Below are positions 10,401-16,718 of a DNA stretch of 24,837 nucleotides, in pieces (the stretch's first letter is position 1; the number at the start of each line of letters is the position of its first letter). The notes beneath the pieces were generated by a model that ran no database searches, was not told the DNA's origin, and was given only the letters and a program-made list of their open reading frames with translations. Position numbers and translations under genes: made by a program. The stretch is taken from contig CAJLHL010000024.1 of the NCBI GenBank assembly GCA_905206455.1, forward strand, positions 1 through 24,837, read 5' to 3'. This DNA is from an uncultured Eubacteriales bacterium (lineage in GTDB: Bacteria > Bacillota > Clostridia > Peptostreptococcales > Anaerovoracaceae).

Positions 10401-11090
10401 AGTGCAGTCCGAAGCCGTCAGCTTTTTTACCCCCGCTCCCGGATGGTAAGTGTTATTGTACAGATAGAGACCCGTCAGATCTTCTCCCAGACCGTCTACC
10501 GTCAGGCGGTCAATCGTAAGATGCCCCCCGTTAGCCGCCATCATGACGGAAGAGCGGTACTTGTCGTTCATGATGGTATAAGGGGAAAAGGTACTCCACA
10601 TCTTTTCCTGATTCGGCGACAGGCTGTACCCCTGCCCTTCCACCGTCAGACGGTAATCATTATATCTGACGTCGTCCAGCTTTTTCGTATTGACGTCGAA
10701 CCGCTGAAAACTGCCGGTCTGAACATCTTCGTCACTGCCGTCGTGAGCCCGTCCGTAGCGGCCGCCGATTCCCATCATAAAAGCGGTATCCACCGTCACG
10801 TCACTGTCAAAAATGATCCCCAGCTCGGCACCGCTGTCGCCCCCTGCCGCTGCCCACCTGCAGATGAGCGCATCGTAAGCCAGCTGAATATCGCGAAATG
10901 CTTTACTGGAATTCACCTCCGCCGTCTCATCGCTGCCGGAAGAAGAGATATGAACATAATAGTCATACTGCCGCTGCGCGGCATGCGACTCGATCTCCGT
11001 TCCGCCGAAACATCCCGACAAAAACACAGCCGCTACACACAACAGCGAAATCCCCCTTTTACATCGTCCTCTTAAATATTGTGATTTCAC
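4482..11090 (-). CDS. giant SLH-anchored surface protein with ten Cna_B-like repeats
   Basis: This 2202-residue surface protein starts at a GTG with AAAGGAG seven bases upstream. The export signal contains a lipobox-like LSGC and, ten residues on, a signal-peptidase-I-like SHAA, so the processing route is ambiguous. Residues about 45-480 form a beta-helix/Pmp-like region with repeated GGA and NN motifs. Residues about 540-855 carry four InlB-type B repeats (GWYTKASGG, GWSLTSD, GWFSDKE, GWYTGTGG). Residues about 857-1917 carry ten Cna_B-like repeats of roughly 93-126 residues, each opening with a W-(D/E/S/N)-D-type motif and mostly a downstream RP. A 72-residue Gly/Ser linker (about 1918-1989) leads to three SLH modules and a truncated fourth (2003-2202) with GYPDGTF/TRAE, GYEDGTF/TRAE and GYEDGTF/TRGE. 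No LPXTG sorting motif is present, so anchoring should be by SLH. It overlaps the next gene by ATGA, and the shared architecture shows the two are tandem paralogues. Adhesion or S-layer-associated function is inference. Confidence 0.92.
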   Translation of the reverse strand: MKSQYLRGRCKRGISLLCVAAVFLSGCFGGTEIESHAAQRQYDYYVHISSSGSDETAEVNSSKAFRDIQLAYDALICRWAAAGGDSGAELGIIFDSDVTVDTAFMMGIGGRYGRAHDGSDEDVQTGSFQRFDVNTKKLDDVRYNDYRLTVEGQGYSLSPNQEKMWSTFSPYTIMNDKYRSSVMMAANGGHLTIDRLTVDGLGEDLTGLYLYNNTYHPGAGVKKLTASDCTFENLCAQQASQYGAGIGMNTPGTANNLRSDIEISGCTFQNNRMNTGTGTYAGALYMGAGTKCVVRDSIFKDNCANTGGAVAVYKGLMDIDGSNRFSGNEASQRGGTIHDAGTVLLKDLNTSNFQGKGSGQFGGAVTVISNPDFKGRLVLDHCDIRGFTADNAGGGIYVYSGSELFLYGGSSVTGNSNMENVDNRPVSYPSNIHTASSSAKVYAGAVTGETGISTSNPTEHKVLVYSASSGAVTALNDAIRSLSGTQTYEAFSMEQSFGDGDFEKITYDSDVYTLVQDRDVPDNMWLELSAGSYIFWDLNIPGISSPAAEAGKPGEKVNAPEVSASLTSENVEYLFKGWYTKASGGEKITSGTYPQAGVQVYYAQWDVKSTGGDGTPEPQNKYFTVFFDQNYDGGGITSELVGDTVLTLTVTYDDGTQRTLVCHLLSLGFAFPGDPVREGYDFQGWSLTSDNSTGLVDASYRPQESVTLYAVWKVRQHTLKWDAGEGAPSSTTKQDYGSLIQTPQPPQREGYRFSGWFSDKECTVPLTDGERVLRDAVYYAKWIPVTCLITWDVNYTNGSVTSVYQDYDEELILQEDPVRSGYKFAGWYTGTGGTGTRAENYGTVKENVTFYAYWVHETMDYDVVIQWEDFSDNDGLRPKEVTVALLRNGIETGETYTLTAEDTSKLDKNAWWHTFENLAVSDDISSKYVYSVAVKSSISDEYRYNGDFTSNAYAGYILMSHSLILTDLPVYLRWEDGSDNDGYRPPAVKVVLTADGEPAASADFIYREGKYQPSEVTVAGDEDNWKYVFQKFQKFRTDGDSRGREIQYGILVQEIQRGDLEEYDISYSGCSAVLTHREDTLSKAVTVSWDDNQNQDNKRPANVVVQLYADKAAVANKYVTLSDGNDWTYTWKDLPKYTGGGDLIHYEVYVVSALVDYTASTSGMSIRLTYVPKSTSISASVAWSDEEDADGLRPEYLLAELYADGKATGDIQTVSENGRWLVEWKNYPYYTDGDRVEYTFRIVNVPEGYSDSYYGIYDTSGLSAVMTHSRILHNLTGNIIWNDNQASARPSRVGVQLYTDGKPVSGQSVVLTSEGGWTYIWKDLPVYRDGGIEIDYSMKAVSDLGKYSALSEGMTVQMYYDTVVQDVGCRILWQDDHDADGVRPDYLPVVLLIGGERSVYSTVAQSNGTDTWYVEFADFPKYSADGTVIEYGITADVLPSGYTAVHTSGALILERNAQTITVGGNIMWDSAFDGWSRKPQSAEIALWGYSAELDRYTYLCAATARASDDWDYSFENIPVSDGVTGKKFTGYALGFPQLESYYTDSSLSEKWQHYVAISYDYPKSEKERLSMNVSLRPNAAFEGKNLTDYTVRLSWSDNGNSNRSRTYGSMIRLAGKTADSEKQFSYTITEDDISQSSTATHVFENIPVSDENGSRYVYTAEITGVPENYRVKEHQADADASSFTLVNVRDIPVTAVWSDEKDCDGRRPEEMTLRLYSDEESAGRYIFMEKAVADTVSEAGGKDVWHYVFRGVPVWSSRNTDRELNYRFDVEQTEAEKLDENGYSLDYREYAVSADLYSGGEETYHIFLSRTPETADYAASVFWEDSNDRKGRRPKEVRAQLHADFRDGKGFQPAGKELMIRGTSGQQQWTGVWKDLRVYASGGKKIIYTLLMEDIPHYRAVYSEDSPQVTLIYDENAGAGGSGGESGEGGGSGTGGGNGGSGSGGGNSGGSTGGSGSGSGDSTAGSGGEGTGMGGSGTDSNENSEGGDGNVSSLLNPEDHTAYLQGYPDGTFRADGHMTRAEAAQMFFNLLKDKTADSGVSFNDVKAGDWFYEAAAALSGLGILRGYEDGTFRGGEKITRAEFCSMAVRFAEADENAVCGFSDVPKESWMYLSVASAAEFGWIRGYEDGTFRPQKQVTRGEVCTMANRMLSRNADLSYIKSHGSEIKHFADLGGGHWAYSAVAEAVNSHDYKKTESGEEWIK
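5124..5339 (-). repeat. Gly/Ser-rich low-complexity linker coding segment
   Basis: This stretch encodes about 72 residues made largely of Gly and Ser with scattered Glu, Asn, Asp and Thr. It separates the Cna_B-like stalk from the SLH anchor. The antisense strand reads as a proline-rich open frame, which is only a shadow. Confidence 0.85.
5340..8525 (-). repeat. ten diverged Cna_B-like repeats (coding)
   Basis: The tryptophan that opens each repeat is encoded near 8496, 8176, 7825, 7540, 7250, 6970, 6690, 6310, 6005 and 5622. Most units share W-x-D, RP, LYADG-like, WxYxWKDLP-like and YxxGxxIxY-like blocks, the Cna_B layout. The units are too diverged at DNA level to suggest recent expansion. 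At the three positions where Cna_B domains carry the Lys, Glu and Asn of the isopeptide triad, these repeats carry mostly hydrophobic residues. Confidence 0.8.
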
Positions 11091-11105
11091 ACAATCGCTC
11101 CTTTC

Positions 11106-11219
11106 TCACTCGAATTCCATCCCTGCGTTTTCTCTTTCACTGGCATGATCCATTTTTACGCCATTTGGGGAATACCTCACGATCTTCTCCCGCTCCGGCA
11201 TATCCGATCCCGTTGTCAC
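11106..11219 (-). CDS. possible small ORF upstream of giant surface gene
   Basis: A 37-residue frame starts at GTG (11219) with GGAGAG about eight bases upstream and ends at TGA (11106), 15 bases before the GTG start of the 2202-residue gene. Its stop abuts that gene's ribosome binding site. An internal ATG at 11201 would give 31 residues. The predicted peptide is strongly charged (MPEREKIVRYSPNG is its middle part) and has no membrane segment or signal peptide. The frame stays open upstream into the last codons of the DUF5688 gene, in the +1 register, back to a TGA at about 11330. It could be a leader peptide coupled to surface-protein translation, a small protein, or chance; I do not recognise it. 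Confidence 0.3.
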   Translation of the reverse strand: MTTGSDMPEREKIVRYSPNGVKMDHASERENAGMEFE

Positions 11220-11262
11220 GTGCTCTTCTCTCCGGTCTTTCTTCCCGGCCCTTTCCAGGAAT

Positions 11263-12240
11263 TCACCCTTCCGAAATGATCTCGATCCGCTTCTCTCCTC
11301 TCCGATACAAATAGAGATTATCGCTCAGCTTTTCATTGATACCTACGCAAGTACCGTTGATCGTTCGGACGATGCCGCGCAGACGCCCGTAATTCATATT
11401 TTTCGTCCTGATCAGACAAATCAATTCCTCTACAGAAGACGGAAGAATAACGAGATCCGCTTTCACATACCGGGCAAATTCTTCCAAAAGATCGGGAAAC
11501 AGCAGGATCACGGCGCCGTTGAAAAACTCCTGATTAACCAGAGTATACATGCCCGATTCCGCCTCTTCTTTCAGACAGCTGCAGGAAGAGCTTCCTTTCA
11601 GCTCCCCCGTTTCCGTATCTCCCGGTTCCTCCCCCTCCGCATCCCTTTTCCGGCTACCGTCTCGCGACATATAAACTCCGTACAGTTTCCTTTCTGGATT
11701 TCCGTTTCCGTCTTCCGGTTCACCGCGCTGCGCCTCCTTCGCACTGCCGGTTCCGCCCTCGGGGATATTCCTTTCTTCGCACTGCCGATCGCCGCTCTCT
11801 CCCTCAAATGCACCGGATCCGCCATCCTCAAACGTTCCGATTGCACCGATCTGCCGGGAACCGCAAGAAGTTCCCGGCACTGTCTCGATCACCGATAAGG
11901 GATTTTTTACAAATCCTGCGGTATTTTTGGAAATGGCGTCTGTCACACCCGGGAGATCCCGAAAAAAATACCGATACCGGTTTCTCGTATTGCGGAACGC
12001 GTCTCTCATCATCTCTTCCGCTGTCACATCCCAGAATCGGAGCATCTCTTTTGAAATCCGAAATCCCGCTGACTTCCGGCAGTCCTTTTTCTCGGGAAAA
12101 ACGCAGAAGATCACCGATACATCCAGATAAGACATCCGGACGATATCCTCCGAAAGCTGCCCGCACTTCTCCTCCCCCGCCAATCTGCACAGAATTCTGT
12201 CCTTCATTCTCTCATAGCTGAATACTTCCTTTATCATCAT
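11263..12240 (-). CDS. DUF5688 family protein with internal hydrophilic insertion
   Basis: The two ends of this protein of about 325 residues match the DUF5688 family, common in Lachnospiraceae and of unknown function. The N-terminal part has the ISKEMLRFWDVTAEEM segment. The C-terminal part has YTLVNQEFFNGAVILLFPD, DLVILPSSVEEL and the LSDNLYLYRR end. No signal peptide or membrane segment is apparent, so it is probably cytoplasmic. Between the two halves (about residues 124-231) lies a Gly/Glu/Ser/Arg-rich low-complexity insertion unlike the rest. The start is uncertain. ATG codons at 12240 and 12237 follow AAAGGG and are closest to the family's usual beginning. An in-frame ATG at 12291 would add 17 residues, but its GAGG abuts the start codon. 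The gene is the first behind a strong promoter and probably heads the surface-protein transcription unit. Functional link to those proteins is inference. Confidence 0.8.
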   Translation of the reverse strand: MMIKEVFSYERMKDRILCRLAGEEKCGQLSEDIVRMSYLDVSVIFCVFPEKKDCRKSAGFRISKEMLRFWDVTAEEMMRDAFRNTRNRYRYFFRDLPGVTDAISKNTAGFVKNPLSVIETVPGTSCGSRQIGAIGTFEDGGSGAFEGESGDRQCEERNIPEGGTGSAKEAQRGEPEDGNGNPERKLYGVYMSRDGSRKRDAEGEEPGDTETGELKGSSSCSCLKEEAESGMYTLVNQEFFNGAVILLFPDLLEEFARYVKADLVILPSSVEELICLIRTKNMNYGRLRGIVRTINGTCVGINEKLSDNLYLYRRGEKRIEIISEG

Positions 12241-12348
12241 CGCCCTTTCAACTTCAGGTATTAATTTTATGACGGAAGATACCGCAGACATCCTCTTTCC
12301 GCACGCCGAATCATCAGGACAATATGTAAATATCTTCCATCTGTTTTC

Positions 12349-12377
12349 ACTATAAATTAAATGGAATTAATTGTCAA
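12349..12377 (-). promoter_or_regulatory. consensus sigma-A promoter of the DUF5688/surface-protein unit
   Basis: The minus strand has a perfect TTGACA (12372-12377), a 17-base spacer and TATAGT (12349-12354) inside a very AT-rich stretch. Predicted start is near 12342. GGAAATAAATT and AATTAATTCC form an imperfect inverted repeat around the -35 element and might bind a regulator. No terminator-like hairpin was seen between this promoter and 871. Confidence 0.8.
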
Positions 12378-12662
12378 TTTATTTTTGTAATTTATTTCCA
12401 ATTATCTTTTTCTATGATTTCCTTCGGTCAAAACTTTTTTCGTTTCCGTGTATTTTCGCTCCGACGATCGTTAAAAATCAGGGATGCCTGCAAACCGCCC
12501 GGTCCGTGTAAGAGACAGAACGCAAAAACCGATTTGTTTTTTTCGAGAGCCGGCCTGCAGACAGGGCCAAAGACACCGGGACGATACGACAAAAATCAGA
12601 AATCCAAAAACACCGCTGTCCCAAGGGCGCGGAGACATTTCGATCTGCCGAAAATACGACTC
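12378..12662. other. intergenic stretch without a supportable gene
   Basis: These 285 bases lie between the ABC-operon terminator and the DUF5688 promoter. Short open frames occur on both strands, but none has a good ribosome binding site or a recognisable product. The phrase AAAAATCAG recurs at about 12474 and 12591 with loosely similar flanks, which may be an old duplication. Nothing else is recognised. Confidence 0.5.
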
Positions 12663-12709
12663 AAAAAAAGAAAGATGCGAAGCGCACAATCATGCGCTTC
12701 GCATCTTTC
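12663..12709 (-). terminator. strong intrinsic terminator of the ABC transporter operon
   Basis: A perfect 17-base-pair stem (arms 12670-12686 and 12693-12709, left arm GAAAGATGCGAAGCGCA on the plus strand) with a six-base loop is followed on the minus strand by seven T residues (12663-12669). Confidence 0.92.
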
Positions 12710-12726
12710 TGAAAAGTTTTTATCCG

Positions 12727-12758
12727 CTTCGTCCTGTCCGGCAGCGGACAGGACGAAG
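12727..12758. repeat. perfect 14-bp inverted repeat in the 3' untranslated region
   Basis: The arms are 12727-12740 (CTTCGTCCTGTCCG) and 12745-12758 with a four-base loop. There is no T-run on either side, so it is not a terminator by itself. It would fold in the mRNA tail just before the terminator at 12663-12709 and could protect or process the 3' end. Confidence 0.75.
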
Positions 12759-12872
12759 ACTGAAATCCTACGATGCATTTCCCGAAAGGCCGGGCTTTCA
12801 TGTAAAACGCCGTACCGTTCTTCTTTCTCTGTCATTACACTGCAAAATCGATCCAGTCTGTATCCGCGCTTT

Positions 12873-14603
12873 CTAAATTTCCCAGCGCTGACTCACCGAC
12901 TGCAGCTCTACCATATGAGGATAAATCTTTCCTCCATGCATGAGTTCATCCGGCGTACCCTGCTCTGCCACAACCCCGTCGGAGAGCACGATCACTTTGT
13001 CGGCGCCGCTTACGGTACGCATGCGGTGTGCGATAACGAGCACCGTCTTGTCTTTTATCAGCCGGGACAAAGCGGTCTGTATCAGCGTCTCATTTTCCAC
13101 ATCGAGGCTTGCCGTAGCTTCATCCAGCAAGATAATCGGAGCGTTTTTCAGAAAAGCCCGGGCGATAGAAATCCGCTGTCTTTCCCCTCCTGACAATTCG
13201 CAGCCGTTCTCCCCGATCATGCTGTGATAACCTTCCGGGAGCTTTTCGGCAAATTCCTGACAGTTGGCCAGGCGCGCCGCTGCAAGAACTTCCTCGTCGT
13301 TAGCGTCCTTTCTGCCGATTCGGATATTTTCCATGATCGTGTTGTTGAAAAGAGTTACATCCTGAAAAACGATAGAATACAGAGACAACAGAACCTCCGG
13401 TTCGATTTCCGAGATATCCATCCCTCCGACGGTAATCGTTCCCCTGTCGATATCCCAGAATCTCGCCGCCAGACGCGACACCGTAGTCTTTCCGCCGCCG
13501 GACGGGCCTACCAGAGCGGTGACCTCCCCCTGTTTCGCCGTAAAAGAGACGTCTTTCAAAACGGTTTCTCCGGTGTTGTAGGCAAAACCCACGTGATCGA
13601 AGGTGATATCACAGCCCCGGTTTGTCATCTTTCCGCTGCCCGTCTGTATCGGGTACTCGAGAATTTCATTCATACGACTGATGTTCGTCTTGGTAGAAAT
13701 CACTGCGGCGAGATTCTGCAGCGCGCCCTCCAGAGGAGAGTACAGCCGCGACGCCACAAGCAGAAACAGAAAGAACAGCGGGATATCGATTTCTCCCCGG
13801 ATCAGCAGTACAGAACCCGCCAGAGCGACCGAAGCGATTCCGAACTTCAGTATGAGCGTGGATGAAACGACAAACAGAGCCGTTCCGAGTTCCGTGACGA
13901 TATGCCGTTTCTCTACTTCATCGATCTTTTGATCGAGTCCGTTCAGGTAACTTTCCTCGGCATTATTCGCTTTCAGATCCTGTAAACTCTCGATACATTC
14001 CTGCACACCGCTCTCCAGGGCCACGACAGCCGCGGCGCTCTTATTATTAAAATATTCCTGAATGCGGGAGGAAAACAGCGTAACCGCGAAAGCCACCGGC
14101 AAAACCCAGACGGCGGCCAATGCCATGCGCCAGTCGAAGGCAAACAGGCACACGGAGATAAACGTCGTGGAAATCAGAGATCCCGCCAGAGCCGGCACAT
14201 AATGGGAAAACGCCGTCTCCAGCGTCGCACAGTCCCCCATAACGGAATTAGTCAGATCTGCAAGATCCTTCTTCCCAAAAAAGGACAGCGGTATTTTGCG
14301 GAGTTTTTCCGCCAGAGAAATACGTCTCACGCCGCTTTCCACATAAGTCGCCAAATAAGTGGCATTATACTGAAAATAGGAAGCGGCGAATATAAACGCG
14401 AGGCAGACCAGACAGCCCGCCGCATAAAACGCCGCTCTGCCGCCGGATACGCCTCCGTTCATAAAATCGATGACAAACTGATATAAAAGTCCTACGGGAA
14501 ACATAAAGGATATGTCCTGCAGAACGCAGGCGAGACACCCTTTAATCAAATCCACAGCGCCCTGCCGCGATAACGCGAAACGTCTCTGCAATTTCTGAAT
14601 CAT
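12873..14603 (-). CDS. ABC exporter half-transporter, ATP-binding/permease (second subunit)
   Basis: This 576-residue protein has an N-terminal transmembrane domain of about six helices and a C-terminal nucleotide-binding domain, the layout of ABC exporter half-transporters in the plasma membrane. The ATPase motifs are intact: Walker A GPSGGGKTT (366-374), Q-loop VFQDV, signature LSGGERQ (470-476), Walker B ILLDEA with the catalytic Glu (491-496), D-loop SLD and the switch His525. The start at 14603 follows AGGAGG by seven bases and overlaps the upstream stop as ATGA. The longer open frame from 14657 lies inside the upstream gene and is rejected. Such coupling points to a 1:1 heterodimer with the preceding half-transporter. 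The paired arrangement behind a TetR gene fits multidrug or siderophore/peptide export; the substrate cannot be read from the sequence. Confidence 0.92.
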   Translation of the reverse strand: MIQKLQRRFALSRQGAVDLIKGCLACVLQDISFMFPVGLLYQFVIDFMNGGVSGGRAAFYAAGCLVCLAFIFAASYFQYNATYLATYVESGVRRISLAEKLRKIPLSFFGKKDLADLTNSVMGDCATLETAFSHYVPALAGSLISTTFISVCLFAFDWRMALAAVWVLPVAFAVTLFSSRIQEYFNNKSAAAVVALESGVQECIESLQDLKANNAEESYLNGLDQKIDEVEKRHIVTELGTALFVVSSTLILKFGIASVALAGSVLLIRGEIDIPLFFLFLLVASRLYSPLEGALQNLAAVISTKTNISRMNEILEYPIQTGSGKMTNRGCDITFDHVGFAYNTGETVLKDVSFTAKQGEVTALVGPSGGGKTTVSRLAARFWDIDRGTITVGGMDISEIEPEVLLSLYSIVFQDVTLFNNTIMENIRIGRKDANDEEVLAAARLANCQEFAEKLPEGYHSMIGENGCELSGGERQRISIARAFLKNAPIILLDEATASLDVENETLIQTALSRLIKDKTVLVIAHRMRTVSGADKVIVLSDGVVAEQGTPDELMHGGKIYPHMVELQSVSQRWEI

Positions 14604-16453
14604 GCTTTCGCCTCCTTTGCGATCTTCCATTCCGCCGCTTCCGAATAATTTTTCCACATATGTGAGAAAAGACCGTTTTTCTCCAGCAATTCCCTGTGCG
14701 TACCGCTTTCGACGATTCTTCCGCGGTGCATGACGTAAATGCTGTCCGCATTGGTAATCGACGACAGGCGATGAGCGATCATAATCACGGTCTTCCCTTC
14801 GGAGAGCGCGGACAAAGCCTTCTGAACCCGTACCTCATTATCCGGGTCGGCAAATGCGGTGGCTTCATCGAGAATCAGTATCGGCGCGTTCTTTAAAACC
14901 GCCCGGGCGATAGCGATTCTCTGCTGTTCCCCGCCGGACAGATACACGCCTTTCGTCCCCACAACCGTATCGATGCCTTTCGGAAGTTTTTCGATGATAT
15001 CCGTACACTGCGCAGTCTTCAGCGCTTCGATAACCTCGCCGCGGCTCGCTTCAGGTCTGGCCATCCGAACATTTTCAAGGATGGAGGCTTTGATCAGCCG
15101 GCTGTTTTGAAATACAAAGGAGACGTAATTCATCAGCGTTTCTTTTGAAATATCGCGGATATCAACATCCCCGATCAGAATTCTTCCCTGCTGAGGATCA
15201 AAAAACCTCGTCACGATATTGGCAAGAGTAGTCTTTCCGCTGCCCGAAGGTCCCACCAGCGCGACGGTCTGTCCCGGCCGGATAGAAAGAGACACATCGT
15301 TCAGCGCGTTTTCCGCATCCCTGCCCCCGTCTGTTCTCTGTACCGGCAAACTTTCCGTCCGCCCATCCGCATGCGCCTCACTCCTGGAATGATCCGCTTT
15401 GTAGCTGTAACTCACATGCTCCAGAACAATGGAATTATCTGCAGGTTCTTTTGGAAGGAGACTTTCGGAAAGAGTTTTCTCGTTTAGCAGCTCATCGATC
15501 CTGCCGATCGCATCGTTTACGATCATCGCATCTTCGCTCATAAACATGATCTTCGTCAGCGTCGTACCGATTACCGGCGTAATCACGATATAAAAGATAA
15601 GATTCAGCAGCAGCTCATCTGTTACGCCGCCCCGCGACAATAAAATGCCCCCGGCGATCAGAAAAGCAAAAACCCCGTTGATGGCAGTCGTATAACACAG
15701 CATCGGCAGCCGCAGCGTCTTGGTATAGGCGATAACCCACTTTTCATAATTGTCGATAGAAGCTTTAAATCGCTTAAAAGAGAAAATCGTCTGACCGAAA
15801 GTTTTTACGACAGGAATTCCCCTGACATATTCAACCGCTTCATTCGACATATCCGACAGCGAATTCTGATATTCTTTCATCTTCTGCTCCATTCCCGCTC
15901 CGGTCATTTTCATCATGATCAGAAAACCGAGGATGACAGGCACCAGACTCAGAAGTCCCAGCCGCCAGTCAAAAATCAGCAGCAGAAAGAGCAGTCCTAC
16001 AGGCGTAGCGACGGCCCCCGCCTTGTCCGGCAGTCTGTGAGCGAGATAAGTTTCCGTAGCTTTGCTGGAGTCATTGACGATCCTTCTCAGCTTTCCGCTC
16101 CCGTATTTTTCGGTTACACCGAGGGGAAGCTCGGCAATGTGACGCATGAGCTCTTTGCGGATATTCGAAGCGATGCGAAAAGCGCTCAGATGAGAACACA
16201 TCAGAGCGGTTATGTATACGACGATCGATATTACCGCAAATAACACGGCCATCCAGCCGTAATGTGTGACACTCTGAGCCTGGGAATAATCCGGCGAGAC
16301 TTGGAGTATATCGTGAATAATCCGCCAGATATACCAGAACGGTACGAGAGTTAGCAGAGCGCTCACCGCCGACAGCACCCAGGACAGATAGGTTAAAATC
16401 CTGTGCTTTCCAGCATAACCCATCAACCTTGATAAATTAGACTGTTTTTTCAT
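14600..16453 (-). CDS. ABC exporter half-transporter, ATP-binding/permease (first subunit)
   Basis: This 617-residue half-transporter has a membrane domain (about residues 1-330) and an intact ATPase domain. The motifs are Walker A GPSGSGKTT (401-409), Q-loop VFQNS, signature LSGGEQQ (505-511), Walker B ILILDEA (525-531) and switch His561. Both partners keep the catalytic Glu and His, so neither ATP site looks degenerate, unlike many heterodimeric exporters. The region from the A-loop tyrosine (VSYSY) to the start of the ATPase core holds an unusual hydrophilic insertion (about 353-381, rich in Asp, Arg, Ser and Gly). The ATG at 16453 is chosen because AAGGAGG lies six bases upstream; the frame remains open to 16564 without similarity. 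The 227-base leader between the 16-bp palindrome and this start contains inverted repeats, CTGCCGG/CCGGCAG (16567-16603) and CTCTGA/TCAGAG (16493-16517). Resembles paired clostridial exporters next to TetR genes. Confidence 0.92.
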   Translation of the reverse strand: MKKQSNLSRLMGYAGKHRILTYLSWVLSAVSALLTLVPFWYIWRIIHDILQVSPDYSQAQSVTHYGWMAVLFAVISIVVYITALMCSHLSAFRIASNIRKELMRHIAELPLGVTEKYGSGKLRRIVNDSSKATETYLAHRLPDKAGAVATPVGLLFLLLIFDWRLGLLSLVPVILGFLIMMKMTGAGMEQKMKEYQNSLSDMSNEAVEYVRGIPVVKTFGQTIFSFKRFKASIDNYEKWVIAYTKTLRLPMLCYTTAINGVFAFLIAGGILLSRGGVTDELLLNLIFYIVITPVIGTTLTKIMFMSEDAMIVNDAIGRIDELLNEKTLSESLLPKEPADNSIVLEHVSYSYKADHSRSEAHADGRTESLPVQRTDGGRDAENALNDVSLSIRPGQTVALVGPSGSGKTTLANIVTRFFDPQQGRILIGDVDIRDISKETLMNYVSFVFQNSRLIKASILENVRMARPEASRGEVIEALKTAQCTDIIEKLPKGIDTVVGTKGVYLSGGEQQRIAIARAVLKNAPILILDEATAFADPDNEVRVQKALSALSEGKTVIMIAHRLSSITNADSIYVMHRGRIVESGTHRELLEKNGLFSHMWKNYSEAAEWKIAKEAKA

Positions 16454-16680
16454 GAAAAACCTCCTTAAAATATTTTTCGGACCGCAGCAAAACTCTGACG
16501 GACTCGTCTGATCAGAGTACGCGGACGATTTCAGCACAGCGTCGGAAGACATCTTTTCCCGCATTTCTGCCGGAGACTGCAGTCCGGCCGGAGGAACCGG
16601 CAGGCTCCAGAAAACAAGAGTTGCCGGCGCGGTGCCATGATACGAGAACGCAGCCGCTGTTTCGCAACCGCCGTCATACA

Positions 16681-16696
16681 GTTAGTAATTACTAAC
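16681..16696. promoter_or_regulatory. perfect 16-bp palindrome, likely operator before ABC genes
   Basis: GTTAGTAATTACTAAC is a perfect palindrome just after the TetR stop codon and 227 bases before the first ABC gene. Size and symmetry fit a TetR-family operator. No convincing -35/-10 pair was found around it, so whether it controls a separate ABC promoter or read-through is open. Confidence 0.55.
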
Positions 16697-16718
16697 CATA
16701 CAGCAAAAATTACAGGGC

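Noticed and set aside
871..11090. Sortase anchoring (LPXTG) of the surface proteins
   Set aside because: No LPXTG-like motif with hydrophobic tail is present; both proteins end in SLH modules.
12506..12518. GTGTAAGAGACAG, resembling the Tn5/Nextera mosaic end
   Set aside because: It lacks two internal bases of the mosaic end and has no matching inverted copy or transposase; most likely chance.
12474..12620. Recurring AAAAATCAG with loosely similar flanks, possible tandem repeat
   Set aside because: Similarity is short and gapped; not enough to call a repeat without alignment statistics.
12471..12876. Short frames on both strands in the intergenic region
   Set aside because: They run through the terminator or the second hairpin, lack ribosome binding sites and show no similarity I recognise.
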